A stretch of DNA of 33,779 bases from NCBI GenBank assembly GCA_013911165.1, contig JACETR010000028.1, forward strand, positions 1 to 33,779, read 5' to 3'. The notes under the pieces were generated by a model. It saw only the letters and a program-made list of their open reading frames with translations, had not been told where the DNA came from and did no database searches. Shown piece after piece: positions 23,408 through 32,272 of the stretch (position 1 is its first letter; each line of letters opens with the position of its first letter). The position numbers and the translations under genes were made by a program. The stretch is from Planctomycetota bacterium. Its GTDB lineage: Bacteria; Planctomycetota; UBA8108; UBA1146.

Positions 23408-25411
23408 TTACCCTTCAAAAGCGACGATTTCTCCGGCAAGAGCACTCGCAGCGACAGTCAGGGGACTGGCGAGATACATCTGACCTGGGCCGGATCGTCC
23501 CGGGAAGTTTCTGTTGATGGCACTGACACTGACCTGATCCGGAGATCGGCTGATTCCCGGTCCTGCATTGATGCAGGCCCCACAAGAGGGCTCGATCACC
23601 TGTGCTCCGGCCTTTTCGAAGATTTCCAGATACCCTTGCTCACGGCAGTACTCCTTGACCTCCTGTGAGCCGAATTGAATCCAGAACTCCACTCCCTCGG
23701 AGACACGCTCTCCGCGCTCAAGGCCCGCCTTGAGAACAAGGGCGTACATATCCATGTCCTCTTTTTTACCGGCAGTACAGGAACCGCCGTAAGCGATGTC
23801 GATGCGCACAGTTTCGTCAAGCTTGGAGATCTCGAGTCCATTTCCCGGGTCTCCCGGAAGTGCAACCAGAGGCTCAAGGGATGCGGCGTCGATCACAATC
23901 TCGTGACAGTAGACCGCTCCCTCATCGCTTTCGAGTCCTTGGCAAAGCTCGCGTGCACGCCCCTCATCCATCCCGCGTTCAGCGACCAGGAATTCGACGG
24001 TCTTCTCATCAGGACATACGATTCCACTGAAGGCTCCCACTTCGGCAGCCATGTTGGTCATCGTTGCCCGCTCATCGATGGAGAGATCGCGCACTGCTTC
24101 ACCACAGTACTCAACCATTTTTCCGATCGCATGACCGTCGGCAACATAGGGTGTCCTCAGGATCGCCAGCATCATGTCCTTGGCAGTGACGCCATCCGGA
24201 CGCTCGCCACGCACTACAACCCTTACAGACTCTGGAACCAGCGAGTAAACATCACGGGTAATCCAGGAATTGAATATGGCTGTGGTACCAACACCAAATG
24301 CCACACAGCCCACCGCTCCCGAATGGGGAGTGTGAGAGTCACTGCCGATGATCAGGTGACCCGGCTCGGCATAATCCTGCAAGATTTTGGAGTGACAGAT
24401 CGCCTCTGATCCACCGTGCTCTGTTTCGCCATGAAGAGTCAGATCGTAAGTATCTGCGAAGTCTTGCTGCTTGATCTTCAACTGCTCAGCAGTATTCAGA
24501 AGACCCATCTTCTTCCGCTCGGGAGTCATCGCCTGCTCCAGGAAGGTCAAATGATCACGGAACAGAATGATAGAACCCGGATCGTTGAGGGGCTCACCCT
24601 TGCCCACCTTCTCCTCGAAGAAGGTAGCGGCCATCGGAGTCACGTACTCATGGCTGAATCGCAGGTCTGTCGCAAAGAAACCGGCATCGCCGACCACAGC
24701 ACTGTCTCCACCCACTTCGTAGGTGGAAGAATCGATGACCCGATGACGGGCAAAGATCTTCTGGGTAATCGTTTGAGGCTCGGAGGCGAGCTTGGGTCCA
24801 GGAAGATCAACCTTGCCCTGGATTCGCGCCAGATTGAATTCGAAGAGCCCCCCCCACTCGATGATTTGGGTGGTGACAGGATCCTTGCCACGGGTAAAGG
24901 CCTCCAGAGAAACCGTTTCCCCAGCGATCATGCGCTCCAGCACTGACATTTCCGTACAGGTCAACAATCCGAGATTATGACAATTCTGCTGGTAGATTCT
25001 TTCGATGTTTTCAGCGAAGACCAGATGGATCCCGGCGCAAAGCTCTGCGTAGGGAGAAGCCTCCCGACTGGAGCCCTTTCCCCTGCGTTTACCGCTGACG
25101 CTGGCTGCAAAGCCACCCTCTTTGACAGAGTTTCTCGTAAAGGGGAATTCTCCAGAAGCGGAGTATCCGACATAGGGGAATTCACCCAGCGTCTCATCGT
25201 GGTAGTAGCAGACATAAGCAGGGGTCATTTCATCGGTTGAAATGTTGTCCCGGTATGCGAGTCCATGATTCAAGGGCAGATCCTGCCCCTGCAGCTGCTT
25301 TTGGATCGCCTCGGAGTCATCAACGAGGTAAAGGACACGCCCGTCGAGAGAAACCTCCACCGATCTCTTTTCAACATTCCGCTGCTTGAGACGCTGAATC
25401 AGGTCTGACAT
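23408..25411 (-). CDS. Aconitase/isopropylmalate-dehydratase family enzyme with N-terminal swivel domain
   Basis: This 667-residue protein belongs to the hydro-lyase family that isomerises citrate, isopropylmalate or similar acids with a [4Fe-4S] cluster. The domain order is unusual. A LeuD-like swivel domain comes first (about 45-180, with GKGSSREASP at 111-120 carrying the active-site SSRE), followed by LeuC-like domains (about 200-667). Cluster ligands look complete: C545 in GGSCTAGKKEDM, and C610 and C613 in PSCGACINAG; SDSHTPHSG is at 357-365. The order (domain 4, then 1-2-3) matches AcnB but lacks the HEAT domain of AcnB. GSCTAG replaces the usual GSCTNS. GGAG lies eight bases before the ATG. 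Substrate is undetermined: aconitase, isopropylmalate isomerase or homoaconitase all remain possible, and no leucine or TCA genes lie nearby. Confidence 0.87.
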   Translation of the reverse strand: MSDLIQRLKQRNVEKRSVEVSLDGRVLYLVDDSEAIQKQLQGQDLPLNHGLAYRDNISTDEMTPAYVCYYHDETLGEFPYVGYSASGEFPFTRNSVKEGGFAASVSGKRRGKGSSREASPYAELCAGIHLVFAENIERIYQQNCHNLGLLTCTEMSVLERMIAGETVSLEAFTRGKDPVTTQIIEWGGLFEFNLARIQGKVDLPGPKLASEPQTITQKIFARHRVIDSSTYEVGGDSAVVGDAGFFATDLRFSHEYVTPMAATFFEEKVGKGEPLNDPGSIILFRDHLTFLEQAMTPERKKMGLLNTAEQLKIKQQDFADTYDLTLHGETEHGGSEAICHSKILQDYAEPGHLIIGSDSHTPHSGAVGCVAFGVGTTAIFNSWITRDVYSLVPESVRVVVRGERPDGVTAKDMMLAILRTPYVADGHAIGKMVEYCGEAVRDLSIDERATMTNMAAEVGAFSGIVCPDEKTVEFLVAERGMDEGRARELCQGLESDEGAVYCHEIVIDAASLEPLVALPGDPGNGLEISKLDETVRIDIAYGGSCTAGKKEDMDMYALVLKAGLERGERVSEGVEFWIQFGSQEVKEYCREQGYLEIFEKAGAQVIEPSCGACINAGPGISRSPDQVSVSAINRNFPGRSGPGQMYLASPLTVAASALAGEIVAFEG

Positions 25412-25453
25412 TTCTTAAGCTCCGTCATTCAAAATCTGCACCCGTCCTGAATC

Positions 25454-25474
25454 CCCCCGATAACGCGTCGGGGG
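25454..25474 (-). terminator. GC-rich hairpin between adenosine deaminase and aconitase genes
   Basis: Seven-base arms CCCCCGA (25454-25460) and TCGGGGG (25468-25474) surround a TAACGCG loop. The gap from 25412 to 25678 otherwise shows nothing I can name. The hairpin may end the upstream add transcript or structure the aconitase leader; there is no T run. Confidence 0.35.
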
Positions 25475-25678
25475 TCAAATCGACACAACACATGACTTCA
25501 GAGAGGTCAGTCGATCTGTTCAGGAAGCAGGGCTCAAATGGCTTCATGGTTCAAGGGGCCTGAGCACGGTTGGAGAAACCACTTCCAGCAACCTGTCCGT
25601 TGGAACAGGAGGTACGGTTTCAAAGTGGATCATTGCCCTTTGGGTAGTGATTCAGTATCTCCGAAGTCCTGCTGTCGT

Positions 25679-26782
25679 TCAACTCGCATCGCCCTGAAGT
25701 GCCCGGAAACGGGGCACGATTTGGTCCTGAATCAGGGTCTTTCTCAAAGAGTGCTCGCAAAACGCCCCTTTGACCCCGTTGATGGCGATCCTCTCAAAAT
25801 CCTGAAGATCCAGAGAAAACAGTTCCCTGGCGAGTTCCCACTCCCGGGTCAATGTCGTTTTGGACATCAGGGTGTTGTCGACGTTCAGTGCCACCCGGTA
25901 CCCCTCCCGAAGATAACGCGGAAACGGATGCGCTTTCAGGTCGGTGACAGCTCCGGTGTGCAGATTGGAAGAGAGACACATTTCGAGGGGAATCCTGTGA
26001 TCAAGGATGTACTCACCCAACGTTCCCCGATGGTCGCCGGGAACCGTGTCATCCTCCACCAGGCGAGTCGCATGACCAATGCGATGGGCTCCGCAATGTT
26101 GAATGGCCTGCCAAATGGATGACAAACCGAATGCTTCCCCTGCGTGTATGGTGATGTTGAAATTTTTCTGGCGCAGAAATTGAAATGCATCATTGTGATC
26201 TGCGGGAGGATGGCCCGATTCATCACCGGCCAGGTCAAAGCCGACAACACCCCTGTCGCGGTACTGAACCGCCACCTTTGCCGAGTCGAGAGAAATCGCA
26301 GGATCCATGTGACGCAGGGAACAGACGATAATCCTCGCAACAGTCCCTGTCGTTTCACTACCGATACGAATTCCCTCGAGGACCGCTTCCAAAACCTGCT
26401 CCATCGACAATCCTTTGGCGGTATGTAAAACAGGAGCAAAGCGGATCTCTCCATAAATCACACCATCCCGAGACAGGTCTTCTACATGTTCACGGGCAAT
26501 TCTCTGCAGTGATTCTTCATCCTGCATCACCGCTGTGGTCACAGCGAACCCCTCGAGGTATTTGGGAAGATCTCCCTGAGCTGCTCCACGAAAAAACCAC
26601 TCTCCCAATGCTTTGGGGTCTGACTCCGGGAGAGTCACTCCTTGAGCGTCTGCCAGTTCCAGAATCGTTTCCGGTCTCAAGCCACCATCGAGGTGGTCGT
26701 GCAGTTGCACTTTGGGCATCTGCTGAATCTGATCGGCCACGTGAGCTCCTCCTGACTTTCCACTCTGCATTTTTTCAGTCAT
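25679..26782 (-). CDS. add: Adenosine deaminase
   Basis: This 367-residue metal-dependent hydrolase converts adenosine (and deoxyadenosine) to inosine in purine salvage. It has the metal site H28 and H30 in VQLHDHLDGG, catalytic E216 in HAGEAFG (213-219), HRIGHATRLVEDD and SSNLHTGAV. The late aspartate is D302 in NVDNTLMSKTTLTREW. Many bacterial deaminases have TDN in place of TDD here, so VDN is within range. Length is typical. The start is ambiguous between ATGs at 26782 and 26770, neither with a strong ribosome site. It begins six bases after the stop of the 502-residue ABC-associated gene on the same strand, so it may belong to that transcript. Confidence 0.94.
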   Translation of the reverse strand: MTEKMQSGKSGGAHVADQIQQMPKVQLHDHLDGGLRPETILELADAQGVTLPESDPKALGEWFFRGAAQGDLPKYLEGFAVTTAVMQDEESLQRIAREHVEDLSRDGVIYGEIRFAPVLHTAKGLSMEQVLEAVLEGIRIGSETTGTVARIIVCSLRHMDPAISLDSAKVAVQYRDRGVVGFDLAGDESGHPPADHNDAFQFLRQKNFNITIHAGEAFGLSSIWQAIQHCGAHRIGHATRLVEDDTVPGDHRGTLGEYILDHRIPLEMCLSSNLHTGAVTDLKAHPFPRYLREGYRVALNVDNTLMSKTTLTREWELARELFSLDLQDFERIAINGVKGAFCEHSLRKTLIQDQIVPRFRALQGDAS

Positions 26783-26788
26783 TTCTGG

Positions 26789-28297
26789 TCAGCGATCCTT
26801 GCCAATGGAAGACTCCAGACCCGGAAATGCCTGTTTCGGATCAGCACCACTCTTGCGAGCATCGTCTCGCAGCACGCTCAGTGTTCCCGCATCCAACCCC
26901 TGACGAAACGCCTCTGGCAAATTCTGCCAAATTTGCTGCTTCACTGAAAGAGGAGCACTGGCTCTGGGACTTCTCAAAGCCTCTGCAATGGAGACCGCAC
27001 GACTGCGCTGAATCTCTGTCTCTTCTAAATCTGATTCGAGTATTTCGACAATCTGACTCCCCCGAGTGTACTCGATTTGAAGCCCTCCGCCTGACAGGGC
27101 GATCAACCCTCTGGCCATGATCGGAATCGAGATCATCGTCACCGGTTCATCCGGATCCAATTTTCCGCGAACCACCTCAGCAAGGTGACTCACCAGATTT
27201 GTTGGATCTTTTAACGGTTCAATACCAAACAACTCCAACCGGTTGAGGATCTCCACCGACAAATCGTCCTCACCGAGAAGCCAGGCCTGAAGAGCCGTGT
27301 CCGTGACAATTTCCCGTGCCCGATCCCTGAACTCGTCAGGAATCTCGCCCCCACCCAACGCTTGAAGGGAACGCAGGAAGACCGGAAGCAGTTCCGGAAC
27401 AGGTCCATTTGCAATCAGCTCACCCGTGGACTCAGAAACAATCGGCCGCCCATGGACGATCAACTGCTGGAGACCAATCCGTACATGACTCGAGAACAAT
27501 GCCGACGCAAAGAGGTCGTCAGTCAATCTCGGGGATATCTCTCCTGTTTCCTGACGAAGAAAACCCTGAATCGCCCAGTAAATCGCATGACTTGCGGGAA
27601 CACGCCAATCGAGCCCAGGGAAGCGATCGCTGATGTCCAGCATCAACTGCGGGTCCATATTCAGATCCTCGACGATGAACGAACGTTTTTCAGGATCCAG
27701 ACTACGGAGAAGATCCTGCTGTACTTCGGACTGGTTTGCCGCCGCTCCGAGGATCCCCTGCCACTGACGAAACAATTCACGCCTGAAGTATGGCGCCGCG
27801 TCGTCTCTACTCTCCCCCAACTTGAACCAGAACAGGTATGATAACTGCCGGTGAATCTCATCGCTGAGAGGATTCGATCTCAATCCTTCAGTGCGAAGCA
27901 AACGGATGGATTCACTGACCCAGTTCCATCTCTCCTGGGGATCCCGTGTATCCAGAGCCAACTCAAAAGCCAAAAGCCATGACTGGAAATTCCATACCCG
28001 TGGAAAATAGGGTTGAAGCTTGAGAATCCAACGCGCCAATTCGAGAGATTCGTGTAGTTCACCCTGATCCCTGCGTTCGAGGGCTTTAAGCCACAATGCA
28101 TTGATGGCCCAACCACGAAAAGCGCCCAATGACTGCTGTAAAAGCAGCACATCAGCAGGGACGCCAGCTGCCGCAGATACGGGTAGGGCCAATCGATCCT
28201 GACGGTAGTGTCGATCGAGTGGAACGGTACTCGCCGCCGCCATAAGAAAGCAAAGCAATGAGAAGAGGAGGGGTTTGAGAACAGAGCGATGATTCAT
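26789..28297 (-). CDS. Membrane-anchored 502-residue partner of the ABC transporter
   Basis: This protein has an N-terminal signal anchor (hydrophobic residues 8-24) and a mainly helical, hydrophilic body that I do not recognise by function. The stretch GAFRGWAINALWLKALERRDQGELHESLELARWILKLQPYFPRVWNF (about 58-103) resembles TPR-like helices and recurs, from memory, in uncharacterised planctomycete proteins next to ABC exporters. It is probably periplasmic. Its ATG overlaps the stop of the permease gene (ATGA, 28294-28297), and GGGGG precedes it. Close coupling with the ATPase and permease suggests a transport or envelope-complex component. This is inference from position. Confidence 0.75.
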   Translation of the reverse strand: MNHRSVLKPLLFSLLCFLMAAASTVPLDRHYRQDRLALPVSAAAGVPADVLLLQQSLGAFRGWAINALWLKALERRDQGELHESLELARWILKLQPYFPRVWNFQSWLLAFELALDTRDPQERWNWVSESIRLLRTEGLRSNPLSDEIHRQLSYLFWFKLGESRDDAAPYFRRELFRQWQGILGAAANQSEVQQDLLRSLDPEKRSFIVEDLNMDPQLMLDISDRFPGLDWRVPASHAIYWAIQGFLRQETGEISPRLTDDLFASALFSSHVRIGLQQLIVHGRPIVSESTGELIANGPVPELLPVFLRSLQALGGGEIPDEFRDRAREIVTDTALQAWLLGEDDLSVEILNRLELFGIEPLKDPTNLVSHLAEVVRGKLDPDEPVTMISIPIMARGLIALSGGGLQIEYTRGSQIVEILESDLEETEIQRSRAVSIAEALRSPRASAPLSVKQQIWQNLPEAFRQGLDAGTLSVLRDDARKSGADPKQAFPGLESSIGKDR

Positions 28298-29730
28298 CGT
28301 TCATCCCCCGTCGACTTTTCCTGATTGGAAAGCAGGAAGGATCCGAGCAACAAGGCGAGGGAAGACCAGACTCCTGCCAATCGGAAGACTCCCCACCAAA
28401 CATCTTGCCCGGCAATGTATTCTCCTGCGGATACCTGCTCCGACCTGGAGCTGAGTTTCCAGTCATGAAGGCTGTGAACGATCTTTTCTCCACCCAAAGC
28501 CAGTAGATCGATCACTCTTCTCGAATCGGACTCCTGACGCGGATCCACCATCGTTTGTGGCCCAGTCTCCTCAAAAGCCCCCACAAACCCTCCCCCTGTT
28601 GCCGCCAACAAAAAGCAGAAGACCAACAAGGTGGCGACAGGGAAACCCAGGAAGGTTGAAACTGCAAGGGAGAGAGCTGCTACGAATGCACTGCGGGCCA
28701 GTAACAATAGTTGTGAACGGATCAGCGATCCCGCGAAGGTTCCTTTGGGAACCTGAAGCTCTACGGCATTCCTGTCGATCCAGTACAGGGAAGGAATGAC
28801 CACTTCTTCCGCAACAGCCCCAAGAAATTCCACTTCAAGTGAGAGTTTGTCATTCCGGATCAGTCTGGAAGGAATCTCGACGGAGATCCGTTGTCCATTG
28901 GTGACGAGCAAATCACGACTGAAATCCTCACCCGAAACTCTGAGTCTGGCCACCCGCGATCGATGGGCCTTGCCCAAAGCGGGTCGTAGACTCAGTCGCA
29001 TTGAATTCGCGGAATCGGATTCCAACCCCCCCCCTTCTGGAAGGGTAAAGTCCAGGTACGCCGTCGCCCCCAGAGCGATCGATCGGGCCTCCCGCTGCAG
29101 GAGTTGTCGTGCTCTGGCTCGCCCCTCTTCCTCTGAATACTGCCCCCACTCCAGGGGGCTCTCCTCCAGCTTGAGAAGAAGATAAAACTCAACGTCTTCA
29201 GCGGTCACTGAAAACTGGTCTGCTGAAACGGGGAGAATTGTGGAAGGGTTGTCCCAGCGTCCTTCAGAATCGGTGATCTGGGAAATCAACAACCACGTCG
29301 CAGGAATCAACAGAATGATCGCTGAGCAGATCATTCCGAGCCATTTCCCGGGTAACCAGCGATACGACAATCCCGGTCTCAGCGATAAATACCCCAATCG
29401 ACCGCTGGATCTTTCATCCGCCAGAGTCGAGCAGCCCATGACGAGGATCGAAGCAAGGGTGACCAGGCCAGTCCAACCCTGACCATATTGCAACAGAGTT
29501 CGGCGATCATCGGGGTCTCCTGAATCGACTCCCAAAATGAACGGCAGGCAAACCAGCCCTGTAATCAGGATCAAACCGGCGATCGGTAGAAATCTCCTGC
29601 GCCAGACTTCAGCCACCATGACCTCTGTCACTGCGGCCAAACTCCCTCCTCTACGGACCACAAACTGCAAAGCAGCAAGCAATCCCCACAGTAAAAGAAG
29701 GGCAACAAGCGTGGAGATCCACAGACTCAA
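28294..29730 (-). CDS. ABC transporter permease (ABC-2 type), large
   Basis: This 478-residue protein has about six predicted membrane segments: one at the extreme N-terminus, then near residues 48-68, 86-100 and 130-150. After a soluble loop of about 200 residues come segments at about 350-375 and 380-400 and a final one near 455-470. The ADERSSGRLGYLSLRPGLSYRWLPGKWLG block matches the cytoplasmic motif of ABC-2 permeases. The large central periplasmic loop has a beta-rich character. The start is a TTG at 29730 that overlaps the ATPase stop (TTGA), with GAGGA six bases upstream. It pairs with the ATPase encoded at 29727-30653. Substrate is unknown. Confidence 0.83.
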   Translation of the reverse strand: MSLWISTLVALLLLWGLLAALQFVVRRGGSLAAVTEVMVAEVWRRRFLPIAGLILITGLVCLPFILGVDSGDPDDRRTLLQYGQGWTGLVTLASILVMGCSTLADERSSGRLGYLSLRPGLSYRWLPGKWLGMICSAIILLIPATWLLISQITDSEGRWDNPSTILPVSADQFSVTAEDVEFYLLLKLEESPLEWGQYSEEEGRARARQLLQREARSIALGATAYLDFTLPEGGGLESDSANSMRLSLRPALGKAHRSRVARLRVSGEDFSRDLLVTNGQRISVEIPSRLIRNDKLSLEVEFLGAVAEEVVIPSLYWIDRNAVELQVPKGTFAGSLIRSQLLLLARSAFVAALSLAVSTFLGFPVATLLVFCFLLAATGGGFVGAFEETGPQTMVDPRQESDSRRVIDLLALGGEKIVHSLHDWKLSSRSEQVSAGEYIAGQDVWWGVFRLAGVWSSLALLLGSFLLSNQEKSTGDER

Positions 29731-30653
29731 GAGGATTCCTCCGGCCCACTGAGGAACGCAGGCAGTTGTCCACCATATTCTGCCCCCTCAGTTTCCTGAC
29801 CATCTTCCCTTGCAGACTGAACCGTTTCGAGAAACTTGTCTTCCAGAGTCCTGCGACTGGTATCGACTGAATAAACTTCAACACCCTGATCTGCAAAGGC
29901 CCGGTCAAGTTGCTTGCGCTGATTTTCACCGGGACTCTGCGTAATCCACTCACTCCGTCCCTGGTGCCCGAGAATCTCTTTTACAGCGCCTTCACTTTGA
30001 ACTTTTCCGCCGTAAAGAATCGAAACCCGATCACAAACCTCTTCGACATCCGCAAGCAGGTGGCTGGTAATGAGGATGGTTTTGCCACGTTTTTTCAACC
30101 CGCGGATCCAATCCTTGACCTGCCGAACTCCGATCGGATCGAGACCATTGGTCGGCTCGTCCAGAATGACAAGGTCAGGATCGTGAACCAATGCCTGAGC
30201 CACTCCGATTCTTCGCTGCATCCCCTTGGAGTAATCGCCAATTTCACGATCTGCTGCGGCCGTCAAACCGACCATATCGAGAAGGGCCTCCACCCTCACG
30301 TCCCGGTCATTTTTTGGAACATGGCTCAATCGGGCACATAGAGAGAGCATTTCACGACCGGTCAAAAAAGGATAGAAAACAGAATCTTCCGGCAGATAAC
30401 CGATTCTTTTTTTACATTCGACAGAACCGGGATCAGAACCCAGAACAGAGACTTTGCCTCGGGTCGGAAACTGGAGCCCCAGCAAGATTTGAATCGTGGT
30501 CGACTTGCCCGATCCGTTGGGTCCAAGAAATCCGAAGACCTCTCCCTCATTCACCTGGAGATCAATCCCCTTGAGCGCATGAACTCGAGGCCGAAGCCAA
30601 AAGTCCCGAAAAATTTTCCACAGGCCATCCACTTGGATCACGGTCTTTGACAT
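29727..30653 (-). CDS. ABC transporter ATP-binding protein
   Basis: This 308-residue ATPase has Walker A GPNGSGKS (44-51), Q-loop region GYLPEDSVFYPFLTG, signature YSKGMQRR (141-148), Walker B LVILDEP (161-167) and H-loop H198. It follows the CcmA/NodI-type exporter ATPase pattern, with an extra 80-residue C-terminal tail of the kind that contacts partner proteins. The ATG at 30653 has GGGAG eight bases before it; upstream in-frame starts extend into the divergent promoter region. It is the first gene of the run ATPase - permease - 502-residue partner. Confidence 0.94.
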   Translation of the reverse strand: MSKTVIQVDGLWKIFRDFWLRPRVHALKGIDLQVNEGEVFGFLGPNGSGKSTTIQILLGLQFPTRGKVSVLGSDPGSVECKKRIGYLPEDSVFYPFLTGREMLSLCARLSHVPKNDRDVRVEALLDMVGLTAAADREIGDYSKGMQRRIGVAQALVHDPDLVILDEPTNGLDPIGVRQVKDWIRGLKKRGKTILITSHLLADVEEVCDRVSILYGGKVQSEGAVKEILGHQGRSEWITQSPGENQRKQLDRAFADQGVEVYSVDTSRRTLEDKFLETVQSAREDGQETEGAEYGGQLPAFLSGPEESS

Positions 30654-30705
30654 GGGCTTATCTCCCTTCCCAAACCAGATGGCTTTCCCGTTGACAGGGA
30701 TGGAT

Positions 30706-30711
30706 AGTATA
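30706..30711 (-). promoter_or_regulatory. Possible -10 element for the ABC ATPase gene
   Basis: On the minus strand TATACT (30711-30706) matches five of six bases of the sigma-70 -10 box. It is placed about 50 bases ahead of the ATPase ATG in the 116-base divergent gap. A -35 box is weak. The same spot reads TATAAG on the plus strand (30708-30713), suggesting overlapping divergent promoters. Confidence 0.3.
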
Positions 30712-30769
30712 AGGGCACGGAGAGTGAACTCGAACAATCCTGCAAATCGAATTCGAGAGGATCGATCGA

Positions 30770-31714
30770 TTGGAAAATCGGCAGACACTTCTTTTGATTG
30801 CCCGCTCGGCGTTTACCGAGGCCCTGCGGCCATCATTCCATGCGGTGCTCTTGCTGACCGGCGTCGGTTTGATCGCTGTATCCCCAGTGCTCAGTTCCTT
30901 TGCACTGGGTGACGAGAACCGCCTTTTGGTGGATATCAGCCTCAGTTCGATGCTCGCTGTCGGCCTGTTCCTGGGAGGATTTACAGCGGCCTCCAGTCTC
31001 GGAGATGAGATTCGCAGGCGAACCGTTATGGTTCTGCTCTCAAAACCAGTCCCCCGCTGGGTTCTTCTTTCAGGAAAATTTCTGGGCATTGCTGGAGCAA
31101 TGACACTCGCCCAGCTTTCCTGGGTTGCAACTCTGTTGCTTGCGATTCGACATCGAACGATTCACTCAAGATTCATCGCAGACGAAATCCCGGTACTCTT
31201 GTTTGCAACTGCAGGGCTCCTTCTCGCTTTGTTCTTCGCCACCCTTCAGCACCGCAGGGGGTACAGTTTCCCGGCGGCCCTCTCACCAGCCTGTGCACTG
31301 CTTCTCAACCTCGCAGCATGGGTCACCCTCTGCCTCTCACCAGAAGGAGACTGGGTCTCTCCACTTGAACAGGTGAACTCCAACATCTTCGCAGCAATGC
31401 TGTTGGTTCATTTGGCAGTCCTCGTTCTTTCGGCTATCGCCCTGACTGCTTCTACCCGCTTGCCAACACCTGCAACTCTTGCGGTGACGGTCGGAACTCT
31501 CTTTTTAGGCATCCTCGCTGGCTCTTGGGGAAATGGGGAAACATGGTCCCGTTTTGTCCCGGATCTTCAGCGATTGTGGATTTCAGATGGCCTGATACGG
31601 GGTGGAGATGTCAGCCTGGCCTCACTCGGCTGGGCCTGCGTGTGGGGACTCTTGACGATTCTCGGCATGCTCGGTTTGGGCGTTGCGCTCTTTGAACGAC
31701 GAGATGTGGGCTGA
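30770..31714 (+). CDS. ABC-2 type permease, divergent
   Basis: This 314-residue membrane protein has seven or so hydrophobic segments: near 22-45, 55-80, 100-120, 140-160, 170-190, 210-230 and a last one near 290-310. It has the ABC-2 hallmark DEIRRRTVMVLLSKPVPRWVLLSGKFLG in the first cytoplasmic loop. It starts with a TTG at 30770 that has GAGAGG nine bases upstream. The gene is transcribed away from the ATPase - permease cluster, so it may be a second permease half for the same ATPase. No other ATPase is nearby. Confidence 0.86.
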   Translation: MENRQTLLLIARSAFTEALRPSFHAVLLLTGVGLIAVSPVLSSFALGDENRLLVDISLSSMLAVGLFLGGFTAASSLGDEIRRRTVMVLLSKPVPRWVLLSGKFLGIAGAMTLAQLSWVATLLLAIRHRTIHSRFIADEIPVLLFATAGLLLALFFATLQHRRGYSFPAALSPACALLLNLAAWVTLCLSPEGDWVSPLEQVNSNIFAAMLLVHLAVLVLSAIALTASTRLPTPATLAVTVGTLFLGILAGSWGNGETWSRFVPDLQRLWISDGLIRGGDVSLASLGWACVWGLLTILGMLGLGVALFERRDVG

Positions 31715-31757
31715 GGCTGAGTCGACTTGCAGGAAACTTCGAATTCAAAAGCCGATT

Positions 31758-32261
31758 CTAGAAGGGCATCCGTCCCCGAACCGTTTTGAAGCTCGCACTT
31801 CTGAACTTCCAGTCTCCATTCTCCTGACGGATCGCCTGAGCCCGAATCCGCATGATCCAGACAGGAGGAGATCCCGGGTTGGCGACCCGGAAAAAGTGAA
31901 CAGGCGCAGAGACATCGACACTATTGACCCCTTCCCCCTCGGGATCCGGATCGATGTCCACTTCATCTTGCTGAACCTCCACACGCCACAAAAATGACTG
32001 ATCACTTTTGTCCCGTTGACCCATAAAGATTCTGAAGAGTGCTCCCCGAAAAGAGGAAGCATCCATGTTGTAGGTCGATTCAGAGAAATCTTCGGTGCAG
32101 TGAACCAGAACATCTCCGGCACGCTGTTGATTGAACCCCTCCTGCATTCCCACTATAGAATCAATGATTCGCTCCCTGGGTGGAGCGACACCCACCACAA
32201 ACCACTGAATAAGAATGATCAGAACCAGAAGGATGGGCAGGATTCGCAGGATCAGCTTCAA
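31758..32261 (-). CDS. Small membrane-anchored protein of unknown function
   Basis: This 167-residue protein has an N-terminal membrane anchor (LRILPILLVLIILIQWFVVG, residues 4-23) and a periplasmic body of mixed alpha/beta character. It recalls an NTF2/SnoaL-like cone fold: an initial helix (ERIIDSIVGMQEGFNQQRAGDVLVHC) followed by strands. An acidic DEVDIDPDPEGEG loop is present. The fold is a guess. The TTG start at 32261 has AGGAG eight bases upstream, overlapping the end of moaA, so translation is linked to moaA. Nothing indicates a cofactor role. Confidence 0.68.
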   Translation of the reverse strand: MKLILRILPILLVLIILIQWFVVGVAPPRERIIDSIVGMQEGFNQQRAGDVLVHCTEDFSESTYNMDASSFRGALFRIFMGQRDKSDQSFLWRVEVQQDEVDIDPDPEGEGVNSVDVSAPVHFFRVANPGSPPVWIMRIRAQAIRQENGDWKFRSASFKTVRGRMPF

Positions 32262-32272
32262 AAAAAGTTCTC

